In this document: one piece after another, positions 13,447 to 20,281 of the stretch
Position numbering within the stretch: position 1 is the stretch's first letter
Layout: the number at the start of each line of letters is the position of its first letter
Assembly (NCBI RefSeq): GCF_937997465.1
Contig: NZ_CALKTQ010000159.1
Span: 1 to 20,281, forward strand
From: an uncultured Campylobacter sp.
GTDB taxonomy: Bacteria > Campylobacterota > Campylobacteria > Campylobacterales > Campylobacteraceae
Length of the DNA stretch: 20,281 nucleotides
Reading direction: 5' to 3'
Notes under the pieces: model-generated
Told to the model about the DNA's origin: nothing
Databases searched by the model: none
The model's input: the letters and a program-made list of their open reading frames with translations, nothing else
Translations under genes and position numbers: made by a program

Positions 13447-14727
13447 ATGCAAAATTTAGTCTTCATCCAAACCATAAAAGAGAACAAAAACGACCCGCAA
13501 ATTTCCGTTTTGATCAGGGAATTTGCGCTAAGCGAGTTTAGAAAAAGCGTCAAAGGCGCAAAAAACGGCGACGCAAACGCGGCTCTGGCTAAAGAATTTG
13601 AGCAAATTTGCGAGGCGCTAAAAGGCGAGGATCTGCTAAACCGTCAAAACATCGCCAACCTCATCCAAAGCGCAGGCGACGCGCTAAGCGAGGCAAAAGA
13701 GCAGTATATCCACCGCCTAATCTACGAAAAAGAGCAGATCGATCGGCAAATTTATGCGCAAAAAGACGAGATAAAAAACGACGTTCGCGCGCTACTTGAA
13801 AATATGGAAAATTTCATCAAAAGCAGCGACCTAGCGGATAAAGACGAAATTTTAACCGCGATAGACGAAAAAATGCTCTGCGAGCTACAAATGCTGGGAA
13901 TCCTAAAAGAAACCACCGAGGCGGCGTTTCTAACCGCGATCGAAAAGGGCGACGACGTGAAAGATACGGTGGAGCAAATCGCCAAAAACGTCGTACTTAG
14001 CGCGATAAACGAGGGCGAAGCGAGCAAAGAGCGCATCCTGGAGATCGCAAGGACGGTCTGCGAGGCGGCGTGCGAGATAGCCGACGTCGATCAGGCCTTT
14101 GCCAAAGAACTAATCAGCGGCGCGATCGGGGGCGTAAAAGAAGCGCTTGGCAAAAGGACGGAGAAGTTTATCGAGGAGATCAAATTTGCCCCGGACGGCC
14201 AGAGGCTGCTGGGCGAGGCTAGAGAATTTGTTAGACTCGAGGAGAGATTTGTAGCGATGCTGCGCGATATGGCGCGCTCAGAGGAGCCGTCTGCTGCCGT
14301 GATAAACGAAATCCTAGACGAGTCCATAGATAGCTACTTCGCCAAATTTAAGCGCCTGCAAAACGACGTTTCGCGCCAGATCGAGCTTCAGCTAGAGGAG
14401 TTAAAATTTAACGAAAATATCGATAAATTCGCTAGCCTTGCCGGAGCTAAATTTGAGGAGCTAAAGCGCGAGGTCGGCCAGGCCGGCGATAAGCTTAAAG
14501 AAAATTTTAACGCCAAAGAACGCATCGAAGCGCTCAAAAAAGAGATCAGCGACTTTGAAAAACGAACCGAGGAGAAACTAACCGAGATAAGTGCTAGCGA
14601 GATCGGCGAGAACCTCAAAGCAAAATCAAAAGAACTAGGCGAAAAGCTCTACAAAGCCGCCGAAAATCTCATAAAAACCGCCAAAGAAAAGATTGGCAAA
14701 AAAGAGGACGAGAAAAAAGACGAGTGA
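13447..14727 (+). CDS. Long, charged, all-helical protein of unknown function
   Basis: 426 residues from the ATG at 13447 (AAGGA six bases upstream). There is no signal peptide or membrane segment. The whole chain is rich in Glu, Lys, Ala and Leu. Residues ~90-250 hold repeated helical units such as YEKEQIDRQIYAQKDEIKNDV and a hydrophobic alanine-rich core (EIARTVCEAACEIADVDQAF), while ~330-426 (ELKREVGQAGDKLKENF, DFEKRTEEKLTEISASEI, ELGEKLYKAAENLIKTAKE) looks like an amphipathic coiled coil of the apolipoprotein/LEA sort with a lysine/aspartate tail. Such tails often bind membranes or act as scaffolds; this is inference. It is cotranscribed with moaC and DUF493 and followed by a hairpin at 14737-14762. 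Confidence 0.8.
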   Translation: MQNLVFIQTIKENKNDPQISVLIREFALSEFRKSVKGAKNGDANAALAKEFEQICEALKGEDLLNRQNIANLIQSAGDALSEAKEQYIHRLIYEKEQIDRQIYAQKDEIKNDVRALLENMENFIKSSDLADKDEILTAIDEKMLCELQMLGILKETTEAAFLTAIEKGDDVKDTVEQIAKNVVLSAINEGEASKERILEIARTVCEAACEIADVDQAFAKELISGAIGGVKEALGKRTEKFIEEIKFAPDGQRLLGEAREFVRLEERFVAMLRDMARSEEPSAAVINEILDESIDSYFAKFKRLQNDVSRQIELQLEELKFNENIDKFASLAGAKFEELKREVGQAGDKLKENFNAKERIEALKKEISDFEKRTEEKLTEISASEIGENLKAKSKELGEKLYKAAENLIKTAKEKIGKKEDEKKDE

Positions 14728-14736
14728 GCCCAGCCT

Positions 14737-14762
14737 GGGCGCATTTAGTTAAAGTTGCGCCC
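14737..14762 (+). terminator. Hairpin after the helical-protein gene, possible terminator
   Basis: GGGCGCA (14737-14743) and TGCGCCC (14756-14762) form a perfect 7-bp stem with a 12-base loop, nine bases after the stop codon at 14725-14727. The downstream GAATTTACTTATTTG is T-rich but lacks a proper U-run, so termination may be partial. Confidence 0.5.
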
Positions 14763-14873
14763 GAATTTACTTATTTGTTTGGACGGTGATAAATTTGATG
14801 CGCCGAATTTACGCTCGAATTTGCCTCCGTCAAAATGCTACGCGACGCTAAATTTAATATCAAAGGAACAAAG

Positions 14874-15815
14874 ATGAGTATCACCTTTTTTGTTAAAAAT
14901 AAAAAGAAGTTTCTAGTCGGCCTTGCACCCGTGATGAGCGTGGAGGAGGCGCTGCGGCTGGTGCCGAATTTATCGCAGTTTAACGCCGACGAGGACGATG
15001 AGGAGTTTGACGCAGATAGCTTTTACGGTGCAAAGCTTGACGAGTTTGACTGCCTAGTTGCCGGCACGGACGGGCTTAGCGGGCGCGGCTTTGAGATCGG
15101 ATACGAGGACGACGCCTATAACGTCCGCATCGGCACGCCCAGCACCCGTACGGACTGGCAAATCGCGCTAGAGTACCTAAAAAACCTAGCCCTAAAAATG
15201 GACAGCGATATAACGAGCGAGGACGGGGAGAAATTTAGCGCGCAAAATATCGAAAGCTTTAACTATGAGCACGACATACGCGCGGGACTAGAGGCGATAG
15301 AGCAAAATTTGCAAAAAGAGGCGCAAATCAGCACTATTTACGGCACGCGAAACGAAGTGTCGTTTGACAAAAAGATCATAGCTCGCATACTTGGCGCAAA
15401 GGATCCCGCGGGCGAATTTAGCAAATTCGTAACCGATATCCAAAATTTGGATGCGTATTTTGCAAATCAGATGTTTTTCCGCAGGAACGATAGCGGCGAG
15501 ATCATCGGGCAGTACGTCCTGTCGCAAGGCGTCGTTACTGTGCTGCCGTATGAACCTAGCGTGGAGTATAAAAATTTACAAATGCTGGGCGATGAGAAAG
15601 TCGCGCACTGGTCGGTCGCGATATTTGGCGGAGAGGGCGACGATGAGGAAAAATACGAGATTCTAGCGACGCTGAAATATGAAAGTTTCATCCAAAATTT
15701 GCCGAAAGATAAATACGAATTTATCGATGCTAAAAATATCGTCGTAAGCGCGTTTAGCAAGGCAGAATTTGACGCGCTCATCGCGAAATGCGGCGAAGAG
15801 GGGCTAGCAGACTAG
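14874..15815 (+). CDS. Acidic cytosolic protein, probably DUF4299 family
   Basis: 313 residues from the ATG at 14874, chosen because AAAGGA precedes it; the frame extends upstream without a ribosome site. It begins MSITFFVKNKKKFLVGLAPV, then MSVEEALRLVPNL and an acidic run (ADEDDEEFDADSF). A central helical part is followed by SFDKKIIARILGAKDPAGEF and a C-terminal half that looks like alternating strands (GQYVLSQGVVTVLPYE, VAHWSVAIFGGEG). No signal peptide, membrane segment or catalytic motif is visible. Length and opening resemble DUF4299, recalled from memory, so the family name is tentative and the function unknown. It appears monocistronic. Confidence 0.8.
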   Translation: MSITFFVKNKKKFLVGLAPVMSVEEALRLVPNLSQFNADEDDEEFDADSFYGAKLDEFDCLVAGTDGLSGRGFEIGYEDDAYNVRIGTPSTRTDWQIALEYLKNLALKMDSDITSEDGEKFSAQNIESFNYEHDIRAGLEAIEQNLQKEAQISTIYGTRNEVSFDKKIIARILGAKDPAGEFSKFVTDIQNLDAYFANQMFFRRNDSGEIIGQYVLSQGVVTVLPYEPSVEYKNLQMLGDEKVAHWSVAIFGGEGDDEEKYEILATLKYESFIQNLPKDKYEFIDAKNIVVSAFSKAEFDALIAKCGEEGLAD

Positions 15816-15916
15816 GCTGTTTAGCTAACGGCGGCGATTTGCCTGCCGTGCGGTAAATTTAGTGGCAGAGTTAAAATTATGGCCGAAATTTACCCACCTT
15901 TTTGCTCTGAAACGAA

Positions 15917-15958
15917 GCCAAATTTGACGCAAGATAGATCAAATTTGGCGTCAAATTT
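15917..15958. repeat. Overlapping 11-bp inverted repeats built on CAAATTTG
   Basis: Two mutually exclusive perfect hairpins share bases: GCCAAATTTGA (15917-15927) with TCAAATTTGGC (15939-15949), and AAATTTGACGC (15920-15930) with GCGTCAAATTT (15948-15958). They lie in the 242-bp gap between the DUF4299-like and lipoprotein genes and could form a terminator-like structure without a U-run. Confidence 0.5.
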
Positions 15959-16000
15959 AAAACTCCGCAAGGCTGTAAATTTAACCGCAAACCCAAAATA

Positions 16001-16029
16001 TTGACTTGCGCCGTACCTTTGGATAAAAT
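16001..16029 (+). promoter_or_regulatory. Sigma-70 promoter for the lipoprotein-Sel1 pair
   Basis: TTGACT (16001-16006), a 17-base spacer and TAAAAT (16024-16029) give 5/6 matches in each hexamer. Transcription would start near 16036, about 22 bases before the ATG at 16058. Confidence 0.65.
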
Positions 16030-16057
16030 CGGGCGCAAAAATCAAAAGAGATCAAAA

Positions 16058-16459
16058 ATGCGAAAAATTTTCCTGCCGCTTTTATGCGCCTTTCTGCTAG
16101 GCGGATGCACTACGTACGGCATCGGCCCCTCTAATATATTTTTAGAAAACAAAGAACTAGCTCAACTAAAAGGCCGCCATATCCTAGATATGGAAAAATA
16201 CTCCGGCGGCTGGTCGCACATCGAGATAGGTATGCTTTCGAACAAATTTTATATGCAGCACGAACCGCGCGAAGTGCTATCGGTAAACAGATCGTGCAAC
16301 TTCTGGGGATGTAGCGTAACGGGCGTCAACTACAGCACCTACGGCTTTGTTTACTTCACTACCGACAAAGACGGCTATATCACGGACTACACCGAGGACG
16401 GCGACGCGATAAGGAGCGTCAAGCATAAATTTAAAGACCTGCTAGTATTGGAGAACTAA
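16058..16459 (+). CDS. Small predicted lipoprotein, unknown function
   Basis: 133 residues. The N-terminus is a lipoprotein signal: basic MRK, hydrophobic IFLPLLCAFLL and lipobox LGGC with Cys17 as the lipidated residue. The mature part has VNRSCNFWGCSVTGVNYSTYG, whose two cysteines could form a disulfide in the periplasm, and FVYFTTDKDGYITDYTEDG near the end, a small SmpA/OmlA-like flavour without a clear family match. The start was chosen by signal peptide and promoter; the ribosome site is weak (AAGAGA). The Sel1 gene follows after one base, so the two are translated together and may act together in the envelope. Confidence 0.82.
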   Translation: MRKIFLPLLCAFLLGGCTTYGIGPSNIFLENKELAQLKGRHILDMEKYSGGWSHIEIGMLSNKFYMQHEPREVLSVNRSCNFWGCSVTGVNYSTYGFVYFTTDKDGYITDYTEDGDAIRSVKHKFKDLLVLEN

Positions 16460-16460
16460 G

Positions 16461-17060
16461 ATGAAAAAGACGGTAATAACATTATGCGCGTTTGCGATCA
16501 CTGCGGCGTTTGGGCTCTCTAACGAGGATTACGATAAATTTATAGCGCTAGACGATAGCGGAAAATACAAAGAAGCGTTGGCATTTATCAAGCCAAAGGC
16601 CGATGGCGGCGACGCTAGAGCCGTCACGCTCGTAGGCTACCTATACGAGGTGAGGATGTCCAATATCGGCGAAGGCGTAAAGTGGTACAAAAAAGCCATG
16701 GGGCTAAACAATTCGCTCGCTCACTCGAATATGGCGCGGATATACTACCGCATGACGGACTATAAGCTAGCTGCGCAGACCCTTGAAAAGGCAAGCAAAC
16801 TAGGCGACACGGGCGCGGACGCAATGCTAGGAAATATGTATCTAAACGGAATACACTTTAAAAAAGACTATAAAAAAGCGCTCGTCTACATCCAAAAAGC
16901 CGTTGCCGATGACGATCCGCAGGCTCTAACCGATCTAGCTATATGCTATGAGAATAGCTACGGCGTCGCAAGGGATATGGATAAAGCCATGGAGTTTTAC
17001 AGGCGCGGAGCGGCCCAAGGTAACGAATACGCCAAAAGGGCGCTAGAGAGGCTGCAGTAG
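16461..17060 (+). CDS. Secreted Sel1-repeat (TPR-like) protein
   Basis: 199 residues with a cleavable signal peptide (MKKTVITLCAFAITAAFG), so it is probably periplasmic. From about residue 30 there are roughly four Sel1-like helical pairs: GDARAVTLVGYLYE / GEGVKWYKKAMGL, AHSNMARIYYR / KLAAQTLEKASKLGD, GADAMLGNMYLNGIHFKKDY / KKALVYIQKAVADDD, and PQALTDLAICYENSYGVARD / KAMEFYRRGAAQGN. Sel1 proteins are protein-protein adaptors. Helicobacter Hcp proteins are similar but carry a Cys pair per repeat, which is absent here. It starts one base after the lipoprotein stop (TAAGATG). Confidence 0.88.
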   Translation: MKKTVITLCAFAITAAFGLSNEDYDKFIALDDSGKYKEALAFIKPKADGGDARAVTLVGYLYEVRMSNIGEGVKWYKKAMGLNNSLAHSNMARIYYRMTDYKLAAQTLEKASKLGDTGADAMLGNMYLNGIHFKKDYKKALVYIQKAVADDDPQALTDLAICYENSYGVARDMDKAMEFYRRGAAQGNEYAKRALERLQ

Positions 17061-17268
17061 CTAGTGCGCGACTGCCTGAGTTGTGACGATACCGACTTTA
17101 TCCGTCTGGTAGCGGCGACTCGGGCTAGTCGGGAGAATAAATTTAGGCTCGCTTGAGCTCAAATTTTAGTTTTTAGTAAACCGGTCGATACTGGCGATCT
17201 GTTTACCGACTTTGCCTCTACCAAATCACTCAAATTTGGGTAAATTTAAAACCCAAGCCGAGTCAAAT
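17061..17268. other. Intergenic region between convergent genes
   Basis: No gene is visible. TTGGGT (17236-17241) and ACCCAA (17251-17256) form a 6-bp hairpin 13 bases beyond the minus-strand stop at 17269 and could terminate that gene weakly. GTAAAC and GTTTAC flank a GC-rich segment around 17176-17206. No good U-run follows either. Confidence 0.35.
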
Positions 17269-18090
17269 TTAATAAATAAAAAGCCCCGCGTCTTTTGCTT
17301 CGCCGACTTTGTCTGTTTTTACCCATGCCGCGATGTAGATGAAAAACGAAGCCACGAGCAAAAAGAAACCAAAGACTGCCAAAACACCGCTCGCCCACAG
17401 CAGCTCGCCTGCAAAAAACGTGCAAACGTAGGCACGAAAAAGTCCGTTTCTAGTTAGCCTTGCAAGCTCGAAAAAGACCTTGCCCCACACGAACGCGACA
17501 TAGCCAAGTAGCAGTAGCGCGATAACGGTGACTAGCTTGGCGAGCGGATGAGCCGCGTCCGCCATATAGGACGCCAGCGTCGCCGTGACGTGAGCGACGA
17601 ACATCACAATCATCGCCTTGCCGTAGTTTACATGCAGATCCTCGCTGTGAGCGAGCCCGGCGACTCCGCCTAGCGCCGCATAGGTTAGCAGCGCGGCCGA
17701 TATGACGGCGAGATTATCCGCGATCTGTAGCGCCAGCCCCCCGTAGCTAGCGATAAAGTACGCGTAGATCTTGATCACGGCCGGTAAGATGCCCGATGCG
17801 ATACCCAGCATCCTAGCCCGGTCAAACGCCGCACTCTCTTTTAGCGCAGCCTTCGTCTCCTCGCTTCTGGTATCCTTTACGGCGCGCTTTTCGCCCTCGT
17901 CTACGACTACAAGCACATCTCTCGCAAACGCCCCGTCAGGCCGAAACGCCGCTCGCTCGCCGCCGCTAGGCCGCCCCGAGCGTACGTCTTCGAAGCTAAA
18001 TTTATAGTATTTGCCGTCATCGCCGATTATCGTCGTTTCGTTTATCGCTACGCCCTTCACCAACTCTCCTTTTTGCGTTTTTGCCGCCAT
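17269..18090 (-). CDS. Membrane protein with N-terminal cold-shock/OB-like domain
   Basis: 273 residues. Residues ~6-62 (KGELVKGVAINETTIIGDDG, KYYKFSFEDVRSG, then GERAAFRPDGAFARDVLVV) follow the pattern of a degenerate cold-shock/OB domain: a G-x-V opening, a DG-x-Y-x-F strand and the late hydrophobic strand. The aromatic RNA-binding motifs of true Csp are lost. From ~95 onward there are about five or six membrane helices, for example GILPAVIKIYAYFIASYGG, ADNLAVISAALLTYAALGG, VTVIALLLLGYVAFVWGK and GVLAVFGFFLLVASFFIYI. CSD-like plus membrane architecture is common among uncharacterised proteobacterial proteins. Function is unknown. The ribosome site is weak. It follows the DUF3137 gene in the same direction, 74 bp away. 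Confidence 0.82.
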   Translation of the reverse strand: MAAKTQKGELVKGVAINETTIIGDDGKYYKFSFEDVRSGRPSGGERAAFRPDGAFARDVLVVVDEGEKRAVKDTRSEETKAALKESAAFDRARMLGIASGILPAVIKIYAYFIASYGGLALQIADNLAVISAALLTYAALGGVAGLAHSEDLHVNYGKAMIVMFVAHVTATLASYMADAAHPLAKLVTVIALLLLGYVAFVWGKVFFELARLTRNGLFRAYVCTFFAGELLWASGVLAVFGFFLLVASFFIYIAAWVKTDKVGEAKDAGLFIY

Positions 18091-18164
18091 GTTTTAGATT
18101 AGCCCGCTTGTTTGTATTTTTAGGGTGCGGGTTATGCCGCACGTCAAATTTGACGCCGCGCTCC

Positions 18165-19031
18165 CTAGTCCAGCCAAATTTTACGGTTTAGCCGCAGCTC
18201 CTCGACGATACGCAAAAAGCTGCCAATCTCGTCTTTGTAAAATCTATTCGCACCCTTGCCCACGAGCGGACGGCGTAGATCAGGCTCGAAGTTATCGCGC
18301 CCCGTACGGATCGCCATGCAGATCTTATCCCCGGTCAGCACGATGTTTATAGGGCGGTGAAATCTCGTTTTTAGCAGTTTTAAATTTTCCATCAGGCTAG
18401 GCGTGAGCGCGTATCTAGCCTCGATCTGATCGGTCGTATAGACGCGAAATAGCCGCTCAAACTCCGCGTCGTCCATCCTCGCGCGCTTGCCGCCGTAGTC
18501 CCTAAAATCATCCGTTCCGCTGCAAATTTGCGTGACGCCCTTTAGTCGTTTAGGAAAATCGGCAACGAACAAAATCCCCGCAAAAAGTATCCTGTGCGTC
18601 TCGTTTCCGTGCAGATCCTCTTTGATGCTTATCGCCTCTACGTCGCTAAATTTGACCCGCACGCCCTCTATCTGCCCGAAAATCAGGTCGTTACCCGAGT
18701 ATTTATCGATGTCAAAATCGTAAATCATATAAAGATAATCGCTCTCTACGTAGTCGCCCGGATAATACGTCAGGCCGCAGTCCTCCACGATGCTCCTCAC
18801 GACCTTTCGCTTAAATTTAAAGGTAAAACTATCGGTAAAAATACTCTCTAAAAAATAGTACATCGTAGCCCCGCAGACCACAAACGCACCCGCGCTAAGA
18901 GCGGCGTTTTGCGCAGCTAGATAAAGCAGCCAAGCCACCGCCGTAGCGACAAAAAAGCAGGTGAGCTTTAGCCTAAAAAGCGAACGTAAAACCTTTTGCC
19001 GCTCAAGCTCTAGCAAGGCCAGATCGTCCAT
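18165..19031 (-). CDS. DUF3137 family membrane protein
   Basis: 288 residues from the ATG at 19031, chosen because AGGAG stands six bases upstream; an ATG six codons earlier has no such site. Two membrane helices lie near residues 20-65 (LKLTCFFVATAVAWLLYLAA and ALSAGAFVVCGATMYYFLESI). The soluble part shows the DUF3137 pattern: DLIFGQIEGVRVKFSDVEA, then THRILFAGILFVADFPKRLKG, and a C-terminal YALTPSLMENLKLL with PINIVLTGDKICMAI. DUF3137 genes commonly sit next to lemA, as here. The role is unknown; a membrane-associated partner of LemA is a fair guess. Confidence 0.88.
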   Translation of the reverse strand: MDDLALLELERQKVLRSLFRLKLTCFFVATAVAWLLYLAAQNAALSAGAFVVCGATMYYFLESIFTDSFTFKFKRKVVRSIVEDCGLTYYPGDYVESDYLYMIYDFDIDKYSGNDLIFGQIEGVRVKFSDVEAISIKEDLHGNETHRILFAGILFVADFPKRLKGVTQICSGTDDFRDYGGKRARMDDAEFERLFRVYTTDQIEARYALTPSLMENLKLLKTRFHRPINIVLTGDKICMAIRTGRDNFEPDLRRPLVGKGANRFYKDEIGSFLRIVEELRLNRKIWLD

Positions 19032-19158
19032 TTTCACTCCTGTTTTCATTTAACGCCATTTTTGCAAATTTGGCTATTTTACGGGCAACGCTTCAAATTT
19101 TAGATCAAATTTGACGAGCCAACGAAGCCCCTGATTAAATTTTCAAGAGTGCTGTTAA

Positions 19159-19196
19159 GCGCTCAAATTTAACGTCAAATTTGACGAAACGAGCGC
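19159..19196. repeat. Structured element after lemA: nested palindromes
   Basis: GCGCTC (19159-19164) and GAGCGC (19191-19196) flank a perfect 14-bp palindrome CGTCAAATTTGACG (19173-19186). It begins five bases after the lemA stop on the minus strand. The 170-bp gap 19032-19200 otherwise contains another TCAAATTTGA (19105-19114) and the DUF3137 ribosome site. Confidence 0.5.
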
Positions 19197-19200
19197 AAAT

Positions 19201-19755
19201 TTAGCGATTAAAAAGCTCGTGCACGTCGTGCGGGTCGTCTTGACCTTTCGGCACCTCGAAAAATGCCGCCCTGTGAAACCTCGCCCAGCTAGCGACGAGA
19301 TTTGAGGGAAACATCTCCACGGCGTTGTTGTAATCAGTCACGGCGGCGTTGTAGGCGCGGCGCGCGGCGGAGATCTGCTCCTCGATCTCGTTTAGCGTCT
19401 TTTGCAGGTGCATAACGTTTTCGTTGGCTTTGAGCTCGGGATAGTTCTCAACGACGACGTTGAGCTTTGAGATGAGGTTTGACAGCTCGCCGTTTAGCGC
19501 AAATCTCTGCTCGTCGCCCGCGGCCTTTTGGATACCGCTTCTAAGCGCGGAGATGTTTTCCAGCAGCTCGCGTTCGTGCGTGATGTACTGCTTGACGGTG
19601 GCGACGAGGTTTGGGATGAGGTCAAAGCGCCTTTTTAGCTGCGTATCGACGCCTGATCTGATGTTTGAGACTTGGTTGCGCTTGCCCACCAGCGAGTTGT
19701 AGACTGAGATGACGATGAGCGCGAGAACGGCGATAATGCCTAGGACGATGTACAT
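19201..19755 (-). CDS. lemA: LemA family protein
   Basis: 184 residues, the usual LemA size. One N-terminal membrane helix (YIVLGIIAVLALIVISVYNSL) is followed by the diagnostic NQVSNIRSGVDTQLKRRFDLIPNLVATVKQY, long helices (ISALRSGIQKAAGDE; NVMHLQKTLNEIEEQISAARR), YNAAVTDYNNAVEMFPSNLVA and a C-terminal FFEVPKG. LemA proteins form a four-helix bundle facing the periplasm or outside; the biochemical role is unsettled. The ATG has AAAGGAG upstream. It is the first gene of a minus-strand group with DUF3137 and the CSD-like membrane protein, with a TATAAT at 19790-19785. Confidence 0.93.
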   Translation of the reverse strand: MYIVLGIIAVLALIVISVYNSLVGKRNQVSNIRSGVDTQLKRRFDLIPNLVATVKQYITHERELLENISALRSGIQKAAGDEQRFALNGELSNLISKLNVVVENYPELKANENVMHLQKTLNEIEEQISAARRAYNAAVTDYNNAVEMFPSNLVASWARFHRAAFFEVPKGQDDPHDVHELFNR

Positions 19756-19784
19756 TTTACTCCTTTGATTTAACTTTTGTTTTG

Positions 19785-19790
19785 ATTATA
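19785..19790 (-). promoter_or_regulatory. -10 box of lemA
   Basis: On the minus strand TATAAT (19790-19785) in the context TTTTTGATATAAT, about 30 bases before the lemA ATG. The -35 position reads TTCCGG, a poor match, as usual for Campylobacter promoters. Confidence 0.55.
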
Positions 19791-20281
19791 TCAAAAAGCT
19801 GCTGAAACCGGAAAATTATACTCGTTTTTGCCGCGCTAGATGCCAGGTCGCTCGGAGTTTGCGACCAAAACGCTAAATTTCGCTCGTCTTTGCAAAGCCG
19901 CTTTGCGAGCAAATCTCGGATACAAGGGCCAGTTGCCGTAAAATAAAGACTTGCGGCCGATTTTTTCGCTTAAATTTAGGCTTAAAAACGCAAAATACGC
20001 TTTTGGATAAACCGTTTGTGCACTTTGCGTTACGGGCGAGTTGAGTCTTATTTTTAAACAAAAACCAAAGTAGGTACGCGCAGGCAAAACGGCTCGGCGC
20101 AAGCCCTTGCCGGGCGGCGATCGGCAGGTAAAATCTAGCCTATAAATTTTCGCCTGCACGGGCGACATAGCCCTTTGCCGCGATAAATTCGTATCTTTTT
20201 GAGGGTGATTTTACGCGGCCCAACGGCTAAATCATCACTAAATTTGCGCCTTTTTAAGTCGCGAGAGTAAAATTAGCGTTT
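19791..20281. other. ~490 bp with no convincing gene
   Basis: The longest frame here (19836-20168, minus, 110 residues) has Arg/Pro-rich, low-order composition, no ribosome site before its ATG and no family resemblance, so I do not call it. No tRNA, rRNA or repeat structure is recognisable. Some GC-rich inverted segments (around 20095-20130) could be the 3' or 5' flank of a gene outside the window. Confidence 0.4.

Noticed and set aside
16461..17060. Helicobacter cysteine-rich protein (Hcp) assignment for the Sel1 protein
   Set aside because: Hcp proteins have a disulfide Cys pair in each repeat; none is present here.
19836..20168. 110-residue minus-strand frame at the window end
   Set aside because: No ribosome site, Arg/Pro-rich irregular composition, no recognisable domain. 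Looks like a chance frame.

Overview
The window looks like a chromosomal segment of a Campylobacter with mid-range GC, most like the oral C. rectus / C. showae type. Evidence: best-matching families are epsilonproteobacterial (DUF493 of the HP0495 type, MnmA-like PP-loop protein), promoters have strong TATAAT -10 boxes with often weak -35 boxes, and the words AAATTT and TCAAATTTGA are very frequent. The species is an inference.

Layout. 1-2100 (+ strand): the end of an unknown gene, a PP-loop tRNA-thiolase-like gene with its terminator, and a lone gene for a putative winged-helix protein with a C-terminal hydrophobic helix. 2203-11194 (- strand): a complete type I-B CRISPR-Cas locus. Read in its own direction it runs cas6, a 166-bp gap, cas8b, cas7, cas5, cas3, cas4, cas2, cas1, leader, and an array of five repeats and four spacers. 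11340-17060 (+ strand): a MalY/PatB-type C-S lyase, a terminator that may belong to a small RNA, moaC, a DUF493 gene, a long helical protein, an acidic DUF4299-like protein, a lipoprotein and a Sel1-repeat protein. 17269-19755 (- strand): lemA, a DUF3137 membrane protein and a membrane protein with an OB/cold-shock-like N-terminus. The last ~490 bp hold no convincing gene.

How the CRISPR genes fit together: Cas6 cuts the array transcript; Cas8b, Cas7, Cas5 and a small subunit form Cascade; Cas3 (HD nuclease plus helicase) degrades the target; Cas4, Cas2 and Cas1 take up spacers. The small subunit has no gene of its own, but cas8b contains an in-frame AAAAGGAG-N6-TTG that would yield a 140-residue C-terminal product (Cas11b). 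The same ribosome site with the same spacing precedes cas7. The effector block cas8b-cas3 is much more AT-rich than cas6 and cas4-cas2-cas1, and it starts at its own perfect TTGACA-N17-TATAAT promoter, which suggests the effector genes were exchanged as a module.

The most interesting points are the internal Cas11b start, the composition mosaic, the structured cas6-cas8b gap, the 13-bp operator-like palindrome between cas6 and malY, a candidate short RNA with a C-rich terminator loop, and the strong excess of the palindrome GTCAAATTTGAC.
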